From positions 806,001 to 870,000 of the forward strand of contig CAJXKD010000001.1 in NCBI GenBank assembly GCA_913055735.1: a DNA stretch of 64,000 bases, in the 5' to 3' direction. This DNA comes from an uncultured Rhodospirillales bacterium (GTDB lineage Bacteria > Pseudomonadota > Alphaproteobacteria > Rhodospirillales > UBA2165). Position numbers and translations under genes: made by a program. Shown in pieces: positions 28,883-36,296 of this stretch (its first letter is position 1; every line of letters starts with the position of its first letter). The notes under the pieces are model-generated. The model worked only from the letters and a program-made list of their open reading frames with translations. It was not told where the DNA came from and searched no databases.

Positions 28883-29758
28883 CTATTTCTTACGGAAATG
28901 CAGGATGCCCCAAGTCAGGTAACCGCTGTCGGCAGCCGCTACCCAATTGCCGAGACCGACGATCATTCGGTCCAGATAGGTTTTGTTGGTCGTCGCCGCC
29001 AAGCGATCGTAATTGGCCTCCAACTCCTCGCGAACCCGATTGTAGTGATTGCGGAGATTGTAGGTCAGATCCTCGATCTCGACGGTTTCGAAGCCGAGCC
29101 GCTCGGCGCATTCCTTATAGAAGCCGAAAGAACCGAGGCTCTGCAGATGGATACGATCGTAGACCGGCTGCAACACGCCCTCAGGACAATCATCGGCCTG
29201 CATGGGGTCCGTGAAGATCAGATGCCCGCCGGGCTTCAACACACGGTAGGCTTCGCGGATCGGTAGCTCGCGGTTGCCCGAATGGAGAAACGCATCCTGC
29301 GACCAGGCGACGTCAAAGCTTTCGTCGTCTTCCGGAACTTCCTCGAAGCTTCCATGCACAAACCTGACCTTGTCGGCCAGCCCTTGTTCTGCATTCAGCC
29401 TTTCACCGTATGCATTCTGAACGCTGCTAAGGTTGAGGCAGACGACCGATGCGCCGTAGGTCTTGGCGAGATACCTGGCGCCGCCGCCGTATCCGGCACC
29501 GAGATCGATGACATTCCCATCAAGCGGCTGTCCTTGGCCCTGAATCTTGCCGGCCATGCGCTCGACGGTCCGGCGGCTGGCTTCCTTGATGTCGTCCGTT
29601 TCATCATAGAGGCCGATGTGGATGTCCTCGCCACCCCAGATGTCCATATAAAACTGATCGGCGTCGCTGCTGTCGTAATATTCCTCGGAAATGGCAACGA
29701 CGTCTTTTTCATCGCTCTCCTGTGCACTGTCGCTGGAGACGGTCTGTGTCTGGTCCAT
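28883..29758 (-). CDS. sarcosine/dimethylglycine N-methyltransferase (SDMT)
   Basis: A 291-residue class I SAM-dependent methyltransferase. The SAM site is VIDLGAGYGGGARYLA, with the acidic strand-2 end and SQDAFLHSGNRE downstream. This fits the family that methylates sarcosine to dimethylglycine and then glycine betaine in halophiles such as Halorhodospira, Aphanothece and Actinopolyspora. The N-terminal EEYYDSSDADQFYMDIWGGE region (quoted in part) and HIGLYDETDDI are typical. The ATG at 29758 has GAGGAGGG before it. It starts 31 bases after the GSMT stop, so the two make one operon covering the full glycine-to-betaine route. Confidence 0.9.
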   Translation of the reverse strand: MDQTQTVSSDSAQESDEKDVVAISEEYYDSSDADQFYMDIWGGEDIHIGLYDETDDIKEASRRTVERMAGKIQGQGQPLDGNVIDLGAGYGGGARYLAKTYGASVVCLNLSSVQNAYGERLNAEQGLADKVRFVHGSFEEVPEDDESFDVAWSQDAFLHSGNRELPIREAYRVLKPGGHLIFTDPMQADDCPEGVLQPVYDRIHLQSLGSFGFYKECAERLGFETVEIEDLTYNLRNHYNRVREELEANYDRLAATTNKTYLDRMIVGLGNWVAAADSGYLTWGILHFRKK

Positions 29759-29789
29759 GTTTCCCTCCTCTCGTTTCGGCCGACTAACC

Positions 29790-30626
29790 CTAGCTCTCTT
29801 CAGGGTGCAGCTTCTCCGCCACGTGGACAAAAAAGTCCGGCTGGTTTTCCTGATAAGTTTCCTGGAAGTCACCGTAAGTATGGATGTGCTGAAAACCGGC
29901 CTCGGTCATGAGGCGGCGTACATAGTTTTTGCGCAACGGGAACATGTTCAGTTTGAATTCGGAATTGTCCGGGAAGTGATAGCGGAAGCGCGCGAGGCCA
30001 TCGTCCACATATTCCGGCTCGGCCGTCACCTTGTCGCCGCAGTAATAGTATTTGTGCTTGGATGAAAAGCCGTTGTCGAGAATTCCGTCGTAGTTGCGCT
30101 GGTCGATGATCAAAATGCCGTCATGTTTCAACGCGGCATAAAACTCGGCCAAGGACCGGCGACGGTCGCCTTCGTCGAACAGGTGGGTAAAGGAGTTTCC
30201 GAGGCAGATGATGGCGTCGAATTTGCCGTGAACATCACGGTTCAGCCACCGCCAGTCCGCTTGCGTCGTTTTGAGGATCAAGTGGCGGTCTTTTGCATTG
30301 TCGAAAGCCTTGGCAAGCATCGCCGCCGAACCGTCGGCCGACGTAACATCGAAACCGGCTTGCAAAAGTTGAACGGAATGGAAACCCGTGCCGGTGGCAA
30401 CGTCGAGCACCTTTTCCTTGCCGCGGGAACGTAGAATATCGATGAAGAACTGCCCCTCGCTCTTGGCACGCGCGTCCCAGTCGATGAGCTCATCCCATTT
30501 CTCGACGAAGCTCATGACATATTCGGCCCGGTAGGTATCCGTTTCGCGTACGGCCAACGGATCTTCGCCGTAGTCCTGCTCTGTCATCGCGAGTTCGGGA
30601 TTAGTCTCCTTCACAATATCGTCCAT
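29790..30626 (-). CDS. glycine/sarcosine N-methyltransferase (GSMT)
   Basis: A 278-residue SAM-dependent methyltransferase that would carry out the first steps of betaine synthesis, glycine to sarcosine to dimethylglycine. Evidence: a YVMSFVEKWDELIDWDARAKSE block (part quoted), SAM motif VLDVATGTGFHSVQLL, the CLGNSFTHLF segment and IIDQRNYDGIL, all features of bacterial GSMT. The ATG at 30626 follows AAGAGGAAT. It is the first gene of the pair with SDMT. Together they need only glycine and SAM, and the same window has the glycine cleavage genes and metF-metH that feed those pools. Halotolerance of the host is inferred. Confidence 0.9.
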   Translation of the reverse strand: MDDIVKETNPELAMTEQDYGEDPLAVRETDTYRAEYVMSFVEKWDELIDWDARAKSEGQFFIDILRSRGKEKVLDVATGTGFHSVQLLQAGFDVTSADGSAAMLAKAFDNAKDRHLILKTTQADWRWLNRDVHGKFDAIICLGNSFTHLFDEGDRRRSLAEFYAALKHDGILIIDQRNYDGILDNGFSSKHKYYYCGDKVTAEPEYVDDGLARFRYHFPDNSEFKLNMFPLRKNYVRRLMTEAGFQHIHTYGDFQETYQENQPDFFVHVAEKLHPEES

Positions 30627-31249
30627 GGTTATTCCTCTTTTTTGGTCCCGTATTGCCGCCGGCCGCATGGCCATTGCCGGCAATTATGAAATGCACCCCA
30701 TCCCTTAAGGAGCGGGCACGAAAAACCGTTGATGCAGAAAAACAAAGATGCCCGCCGGTGGCGTTATCGATTAGCTGGCGGGAAAACAATCGGACGAAAG
30801 CCGAACTGCGCCTCACTTGGAGGCGGATCATGCCGGGATGCGATCTCCAGGACATGATTTCAAGACGACGCCGGATCTAAGCGGGTATTGAGGCTATTCG
30901 GGCCGGAATTCATATCCGGCGAAACAAGGCCTCCATATCCCCATAGTTCCGGTTTTTTTCTTCGACGGCCCCTTTATCCGCGAAATATCCATGAAATATG
31001 TTCTGAATATTCATTTGATAAATGGACCCTTCGAATAAACAGCCGGATTTTACACTGAAGTAATACTTCATATTCCGGCCATTCTAGGCCAATCATTGGC
31101 GTCAAACGCCACCATGCAATGCTTTCTTTCTCTGCGCACCTCCTCGTATGTTCAACTTTTGGCGCACCATATACAAAGGGGTCCGTGGATGTAACCCTTC
31201 GGCCGTGAATTTATTTTGAAATTTTTCTATCCCACTAGAATGTTTGACT
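30627..31249. other. 623-base non-coding region upstream of the betaine operon
   Basis: A long AT-rich gap with no convincing gene; the one sizeable reading frame (30653-30880) looks random. It contains a 12-base palindrome ATTGCCGGCAAT at 30673-30684, about 50 bases ahead of GSMT. It also has TGAAGTAATACTTCA at 31056-31070 and a TGGCGT-CAA-ACGCCA hairpin at 31097-31111. These are plausible operators or leader structures for osmotic control of the methyltransferase genes. An unrecognised small RNA cannot be excluded. Confidence 0.5.
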
Positions 31250-31257
31250 TTAGTGGG
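31231..31257 (-). terminator. probable terminator of the CCA-transferase operon
   Basis: A 7-base perfect stem (CCCACTA with TAGTGGG, loop of 13) overlaps the stop codon at 31250-31252. On the minus strand it is followed by the AT-rich run ATAGAAAAATTT. This is an imperfect but reasonable intrinsic terminator for the Nudix-DUF6111-CCA genes. Confidence 0.5.
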
Positions 31258-32707
31258 CAGAATCCAACTCTTGTCGCAATTTCTCTAGACACGCTGCACG
31301 ATCGGCGGAGAACTGCCCTTCCAGCCACCAGGCCTCGACGGCATCGAGAAGCCGTGACACCTCCGGGCCGGGGGGCACGCCCAGGTCCAACACATCGCGG
31401 CCACGCAAGGGGAAAACCTTCTCCTGCCAAGCCTCGGAACGCTCGATCAGGCGCTGCCATGCTTCGGTTTCCTCGCGCGCAAGTCTGGAATCCGTCACCA
31501 ATCGCCGCGCCCATTCCATGAGCATCAAATCGACGGCCCGTTCCCGTCCGAGCCGGTGCAAGACTTGGTCGAATTCGACATCGCCGACAAACGGCTCCGC
31601 TGTCCACCGAGGCGCAACGAGGTCAACCAGTTTGTCGCGTTGCGCGTTCGACAGGCGCAGACGGTCGGCAACCGCCGTGGCGCCGGCCATGTCGGTGTCC
31701 AACAAGATGGCTAGGCGCCGGATGGCATCGGGTGCGACGGAAGCAAACTTGATTGCGGCGGTCTCCAACCATTTGAGCCGCATGAGCGCGTCGGGCGGCC
31801 CCGCTTCCGGCAGGATATGGGCCAGGATGCCGTGATCCTGCATCATGCGGACGACATCGAATTTCATGTCGGAGGCAAGTATCTTCAGAAGCTCGTCGCG
31901 GATACGTTCGCCGGAAAGCTGATCGAGATAGGGCGCCGCCTGTGCACAGGCTTCCAGTTCACGCCGGTCTTCGGCATGCATGCCAAGCGCCCCGATAAAC
32001 CGGAAATACCGTAACACGCGCAACCGGTCTTCGGCGATCCGGTCGCGGGCGACCCCGACGAAACGGATCACCCGGTTGCTGAGGTCGTGGATGCCGTTGA
32101 AATAGTCATGGATATGTCCGTCCGGCGTGGCACTCAACGTGTTGAAGGTAAAGTCGCGCCGCTCCGCGTCGGCCCGCCAATCGTCGGTGAATTCGACCAC
32201 CGCCCGCCGGCCGTCGGTGGAAACATCGCGCCGCAAGGTCGTAATTTCGTAGGAGTGATGGTTTACCACCGCCGTGATCGTACCGTGCTCGATCCCCGTA
32301 GGGACGGCTTTGATCCCCGCCTCGGCGAGCAATTCTATGACGCGTTCGGGCGGCTCCGGCGTGGCAATATCGACGTCGGTCACGGGCGCATGCAACAGTG
32401 CATCACGGACGCACCCACCGACGAAACGCGCCTCGCGGCCATCCGCCGTGATCGCGGCCAACACGGCCTTAACCTCCGACGTCTCCATCCAAGGCTGAAC
32501 CGCAATCTGTCCGCTGGCACCGTGAAGGTTGTCTTCGAGTTTAATCACGACATTCTCGAACTCGGGCGCCGCTTGTTTGGCGCGCGTATCGCGCACGGTA
32601 CGCTGGCGCCGTGTCAATAGAAACGTCAGGATCACGATGGCAACAAGGCCGATCAGCCACCGCCCCGTGGGACCGGAAAGACCGAGCGTGTCGAAAATAG
32701 AACTCAT
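31250..32707 (-). CDS. cca: CCA tRNA nucleotidyltransferase with N-terminal membrane segment
   Basis: A class II nucleotidyltransferase that adds or repairs the 3' CCA of tRNAs. The catalytic head has RFVGGCVRDALL, the metal-binding aspartates in VTDVDIATPEPP, then RRDFTFNTL and AEDRLRVLRYFRF. The usual enzyme begins near QPWMETSEVKAV (about residue 71). Here an in-frame ATG 70 codons earlier adds a hydrophobic segment (WLIGLVAIVILTFLLT, about 17-32) and a basic linker, so the protein as written is 485 residues and membrane-anchored. A GTG at VIKLED is the alternative start, but neither has a good ribosome site. It is the third gene after the Nudix and DUF6111 genes. Confidence 0.9.
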   Translation of the reverse strand: MSSIFDTLGLSGPTGRWLIGLVAIVILTFLLTRRQRTVRDTRAKQAAPEFENVVIKLEDNLHGASGQIAVQPWMETSEVKAVLAAITADGREARFVGGCVRDALLHAPVTDVDIATPEPPERVIELLAEAGIKAVPTGIEHGTITAVVNHHSYEITTLRRDVSTDGRRAVVEFTDDWRADAERRDFTFNTLSATPDGHIHDYFNGIHDLSNRVIRFVGVARDRIAEDRLRVLRYFRFIGALGMHAEDRRELEACAQAAPYLDQLSGERIRDELLKILASDMKFDVVRMMQDHGILAHILPEAGPPDALMRLKWLETAAIKFASVAPDAIRRLAILLDTDMAGATAVADRLRLSNAQRDKLVDLVAPRWTAEPFVGDVEFDQVLHRLGRERAVDLMLMEWARRLVTDSRLAREETEAWQRLIERSEAWQEKVFPLRGRDVLDLGVPPGPEVSRLLDAVEAWWLEGQFSADRAACLEKLRQELDSAH

Positions 32708-32725
32708 CGTATGTTCGGTGCCGTC

Positions 32726-32989
32726 CTAAACAAAACGGCCGGGAACTATGGAGCTGCTCTGCGCAGGGGGAACCGGGATATCGCGCTGACCGCCCGTCGT
32801 CGTCCAAAACAGGTAGCCGAACCCGGCCACGGCGAGAACGAAGCCGACAATGATCGCCCAGAACCAACTGCCCTCTTCCCAACTGGGCAATCCTTGATCC
32901 TTCCGTTTGGCGTTGAAATAGGCCCACAGACCGTAGAGCACGACGGGCAGGAGCAAGGGGATCAGTATATGGATCAAAAATCGGCTCAT
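32726..32989 (-). CDS. DUF6111 family small membrane protein
   Basis: An 87-residue protein with two membrane helices (about residues 4-24 and 42-63) joined by a charged loop containing NAKRKDQGLPSWEEGSW. It matches the small alphaproteobacterial DUF6111 family, typically encoded between CoA pyrophosphatase and CCA transferase exactly as here. Its start overlaps the Nudix stop (ATGA), and the CCA gene starts 18 bases after its stop. Function is unknown. Confidence 0.85.
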   Translation of the reverse strand: MSRFLIHILIPLLLPVVLYGLWAYFNAKRKDQGLPSWEEGSWFWAIIVGFVLAVAGFGYLFWTTTGGQRDIPVPPAQSSSIVPGRFV

Positions 32990-33666
32990 CTTTCCGCCAC
33001 ATCGTCCTTCAAATTGCCGATCAGACCATCCGTCAGCCGCCCGGCCAAGTCGCGCAGCATTCCGGCGGTCGCGCCCCAGATATAATAGTCGAGATAAGTG
33101 ATTGCGTAAAAATGTCGGATACGCCCTTCGAATTCCCGATGGTGCCGCGCGACGTTTGCCGGATCTATCAGAAAATCGAGCGGCACCTCGAACACTTCAG
33201 CGACCTCGTGATCATGAGGCGCGACCTCAACCGGCGGCTCGATGAAACCGACGACGGGACTTACCAAAAAGCCGGAGCCGACGATGTACTGATCGAGATG
33301 GCCCACCACTTCGATACGATGCGGCGCGATGCCGATCTCTTCCTCGGTTTCGCGGAGCGCCGTATGAACCGGCCCATCGTCGTCGTCGTCCATACGCCCG
33401 CCGGGAAAACTGATTTGGCCCGCATGGGTCGACAAATGATCCGTGCGCCGGGTCAACACCACAGTCAGACCGTCTCCATGATTGACCAGCGGCACGAGAA
33501 CCGCCGCCGGACGCAAAGGTACATCCTCCGGATGCCATGGGTTTATTTCCGGGGGGGGCGTCCCCGGGGCGGCAGGACCTTCTCGGACGATGCCGGCATT
33601 TGAGCGCCGGCGCCCCTCTTGCGACGCGGCATTCAACCTTTCAATAACGAGATGCTTGGTGAGCAC
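32986..33666 (-). CDS. Nudix hydrolase, probable CoA pyrophosphatase
   Basis: A 226-residue Nudix enzyme. The Nudix box is FPGGRMDDDDDGPVHTALRE followed by TEEEIGI, with an aspartate replacing the first conserved glutamate. The N-terminal region with VLVPLVNHGDGLTVVLTRRTDHLSTHAGQ (given in part) is the CoA-pyrophosphatase signature block that precedes the box. It likely degrades CoA or its derivatives in the cytoplasm. The start is a GTG with AGGA eight bases before. It follows the DUF1285 gene by 42 bases and overlaps DUF6111. Confidence 0.92.
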   Translation of the reverse strand: MLTKHLVIERLNAASQEGRRRSNAGIVREGPAAPGTPPPEINPWHPEDVPLRPAAVLVPLVNHGDGLTVVLTRRTDHLSTHAGQISFPGGRMDDDDDGPVHTALRETEEEIGIAPHRIEVVGHLDQYIVGSGFLVSPVVGFIEPPVEVAPHDHEVAEVFEVPLDFLIDPANVARHHREFEGRIRHFYAITYLDYYIWGATAGMLRDLAGRLTDGLIGNLKDDVAER

Positions 33667-33708
33667 GCATTTGTTCCTGGTTATTTTCTCGTCTAGTCGT
33701 TCGTCGGC

Positions 33709-34308
33709 CTATTCGCCCGAAGGATCGTCCAAACTGCCGATGACGAAGAATTCGCCACCGCTCCACACACCATATCGGAGCTTGCCGTCCACGTCCTCCT
33801 CCACGCCCAAGTCGACAAGTTGATAATAGACGGACCGGGTGAGACGCGCCTCCAATCCGTCGCGCACATGGACATAGGGCGACGGCTCTTGCGTCACCAA
33901 ATCGACGTCGACGCGAATCGGATTCTCTTTTCCGGCAATCACAATTTCGTCAACGTTGGTGCGAAAGCGGATGGTTTGTGCTTTTCCGTCCCCCTCGGCC
34001 TCCATCTCCACGGCGGCAAAGGGCACGTCATCCACCAGAATTCTGCCCTTTTCTGCGGGAGTGACCAGCCAGTAGGTGCCATCGTCATCGCGCTGTAACA
34101 CGGATGCGAAAAGCTTCACGAGTTCTTTGCGGCCAATAGGGGTACCGTGATAAAACCAATGAGCGTCGCGATCGATACGGATATCGAGGTCACCACAGAT
34201 GGTGGGGCCAGATGTCGCGTCGACGGAATTGCCCGAAACTCCAGCATCTGGCTCAGGCGTTTTCCCCGCGATGAGGGACGTTAGGCTGTTCAGTTTCTGT
34301 TTAGACAT
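33709..34308 (-). CDS. DUF1285 domain protein
   Basis: A 199-residue soluble protein matching the proteobacterial DUF1285 family: LDIRIDRDAHWFYHGTPIGR, then LVKLFASVLQRDDDGTYWLV, TPAEKGRI and DDVPFAAVEME. Function is not established for the family. It is the first gene of the minus-strand block DUF1285-Nudix-DUF6111-cca and is divergent from the moxR gene 64 bases away. Around its start there is a short tandem repeat (CTAAACAGAATG then CTAAACAGAAAC on the minus strand) that creates a second, out-of-frame ATG just upstream. Confidence 0.88.
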   Translation of the reverse strand: MSKQKLNSLTSLIAGKTPEPDAGVSGNSVDATSGPTICGDLDIRIDRDAHWFYHGTPIGRKELVKLFASVLQRDDDGTYWLVTPAEKGRILVDDVPFAAVEMEAEGDGKAQTIRFRTNVDEIVIAGKENPIRVDVDLVTQEPSPYVHVRDGLEARLTRSVYYQLVDLGVEEDVDGKLRYGVWSGGEFFVIGSLDDPSGE

Positions 34309-34372
34309 TCTGTTTAGTCATTGTTAACGACCCCCGGTATTGGCCGAGTTCCTTCAATAAGGAGATATTGCC

Positions 34373-35377
34373 GTGACCGAACCCGCCAAATCAATTGAAA
34401 CACCAGAAATGATCGACGAGCTCGAACGCGTGAGCCATAAATTCGTCGACGCCAAAAATGGGGTGGGGCGCGTAATCTTTGGCCAACAGAAGGTGGTCGA
34501 GGAAACCTTGATCACCTTGCTTGCCGGCGGCCACGTGCTGCTGATCGGGGTTCCCGGCCTCGGTAAAACGCGGCTTGTCGAAACCTTGGGCACGGTGCTC
34601 GGGCTCGACGACCGGCGTGTCCAGTTCACGCCGGACCTGATGCCTGCCGACATTCTCGGCACCGAGGTGCTCGAGGAATCCGAAAGCGGCCGCCGTTCCT
34701 TCCGCTTCATCGAGGGTCCCGTGTTCTGCCAGCTACTTATGGCGGACGAAATCAACCGGGCCAGCCCGCGGACCCAGTCGGCCCTGTTGCAGGCGATGCA
34801 GGAACGCCGGGTATCGGTGGCGGGCCATTATCATTCCCTGCCCTCACCGTTCCATGTGCTTGCGACGCAGAACCCGTTGGAGCAGGAAGGTACTTATCCT
34901 TTGCCGGAAGCGCAGCTCGACCGCTTCCTCATGCAGATCGACATCGATTATCCCCACCTGGCGGCAGAACGGGAAATCTTGATGGCAACCACCGGCGCCC
35001 ATGAGGAGCAGGCCGCAAAAGTCATCGACGCCGCTGACCTTCTGTCTGCTCAGCGCTTGGTTCGCCATGTGCCGGTCGGCGAGAGCGTCGTCAATGCCAT
35101 CCTCGATCTCGTGCGCTCGGGACGGCCCGACTCGTCGGACATCCCCATGGTGATGGAACATGTAGCCTGGGGTCCCGGCCCGCGTGCCAGTCAGGCACTG
35201 ATGCTTGCAGTGCGTGCCAGGGCCGTCATCGAAGGACGCCTGGCGCCATCCGTCGACGACGTCATCGCCCTCGCGCAGCCCGTCCTTCGGCACCGCATGG
35301 CGCTGAACTTCGCCGCCCGTGCCGAAGGGATCACCATGGCCCAGGTCATCGACGAGCTGTGTCAACGCATCGGTTGA
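34373..35377 (+). CDS. MoxR-family AAA+ ATPase
   Basis: A 334-residue AAA+ ATPase. Walker A is GVPGLGKTRLVE, Walker B is LLMADEINRASPRTQ, and sensor 1 is VLATQNPLEQEGTYPLPEAQ with the arginine-containing DRFLMQI after it. MoxR proteins act as chaperones that insert metals or mature complexes, usually encoded with DUF58 and VWA proteins as here. The start is GTG with AAGGAG eight bases ahead. It heads a plus-strand operon: DUF58 follows after 16 bases. Confidence 0.95.
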   Translation: MTEPAKSIETPEMIDELERVSHKFVDAKNGVGRVIFGQQKVVEETLITLLAGGHVLLIGVPGLGKTRLVETLGTVLGLDDRRVQFTPDLMPADILGTEVLEESESGRRSFRFIEGPVFCQLLMADEINRASPRTQSALLQAMQERRVSVAGHYHSLPSPFHVLATQNPLEQEGTYPLPEAQLDRFLMQIDIDYPHLAAEREILMATTGAHEEQAAKVIDAADLLSAQRLVRHVPVGESVVNAILDLVRSGRPDSSDIPMVMEHVAWGPGPRASQALMLAVRARAVIEGRLAPSVDDVIALAQPVLRHRMALNFAARAEGITMAQVIDELCQRIG

Positions 35378-35393
35378 GGGCGACGTAAGCCGG

Positions 35394-36293
35394 ATGAGCA
35401 TCGACGTCGCGACTCTTCATCACCGCGCGGAACTTCTTGCGGCCAATCTGCCGCCACTTATGGCGGCGGCAGACCGCGTGGCCGCGACCGTGTCACAGGG
35501 GGTGCACGGACGGCGCCGAATCGGACAAGGCGAAACCTTTTGGCAGTACCGGCGCTACGAAATGGGCGATCCGATCCAAAAGATCGATTGGCGGCGGTCA
35601 GCCAAGTCCGACCCCGTCTACATTCGCGAGAATGAATGGGAAGCGGCGCAAAGCCTCTGGCTGTGGAGCGACGGGTCGCCGTCCATGCACTACAAGTCGA
35701 AGAAGAACCTGCCGGAGAAGGCCGAGCACGGCGATATTCTGATGCTCGCCCTCGCGTCTTTGCTTGTCCGGGGCGGCGAACAAATCGCGCCGCTCGGGCG
35801 CGGGGCGCGGCCAACCGCCGGACGCACTGCCTTGTTGCTGCTTGCTCAATCCATCGAGGAACGGCTTCTGTCCGCCAACGACAATCAGCCCGTCGGCAGC
35901 CTGCCGCCGTTCGAGCCATTGCCGCGTCACAGCAATGTGGTTTTGTTCGGCGACTTCCTGGAGCCCTTGGAAGACATCAACCGCGCGATCGGTGCCTACG
36001 CCGACCGTGGCGTCCGAGGGCATATGGTGCAAATTCTCGATCCAGCCGAACGCGCCCTTCCCTTTGGCGGGCGCACGCGGTTCGAAGGAATGGAGAACGA
36101 AGGCACGGCGCTGATCGGACGCGTCGAAGGTATCCGTGAGCAATATGCCGACCGTTTCGACGCGCATCGCGGCGGATTGAAAGCGATCACGCGCTCGGCA
36201 GGCTGGAGTTTTGTGACGCATTATACCGACCAACCCCTGGAATCCGTGCTGTTGGGGCTCTACATGACTGTTGCGGGACCAAGGAGCCTGTAA
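35394..36293 (+). CDS. DUF58 domain protein
   Basis: A 299-residue protein with the diagnostic DUF58 block: GETFWQYRRYEMGDPIQKID then WRRSAKSDPVYIRENEWE. The rest resembles a degenerate VWA domain (SLWLWSDGSPSM has a near-MIDAS arrangement). Members usually act with a MoxR ATPase as an adaptor or substrate protein. The ATG at 35394 is preferred over an upstream frame that overlaps moxR. Gap to the next gene is three bases, so the operon is tight. Confidence 0.93.
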   Translation: MSIDVATLHHRAELLAANLPPLMAAADRVAATVSQGVHGRRRIGQGETFWQYRRYEMGDPIQKIDWRRSAKSDPVYIRENEWEAAQSLWLWSDGSPSMHYKSKKNLPEKAEHGDILMLALASLLVRGGEQIAPLGRGARPTAGRTALLLLAQSIEERLLSANDNQPVGSLPPFEPLPRHSNVVLFGDFLEPLEDINRAIGAYADRGVRGHMVQILDPAERALPFGGRTRFEGMENEGTALIGRVEGIREQYADRFDAHRGGLKAITRSAGWSFVTHYTDQPLESVLLGLYMTVAGPRSL

Positions 36294-36296
36294 GTC

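Noticed and set aside
30653..30880. 75-codon plus-strand frame in the betaine upstream region
   Set aside because: No good ribosome site and a random-looking, arginine-rich product.
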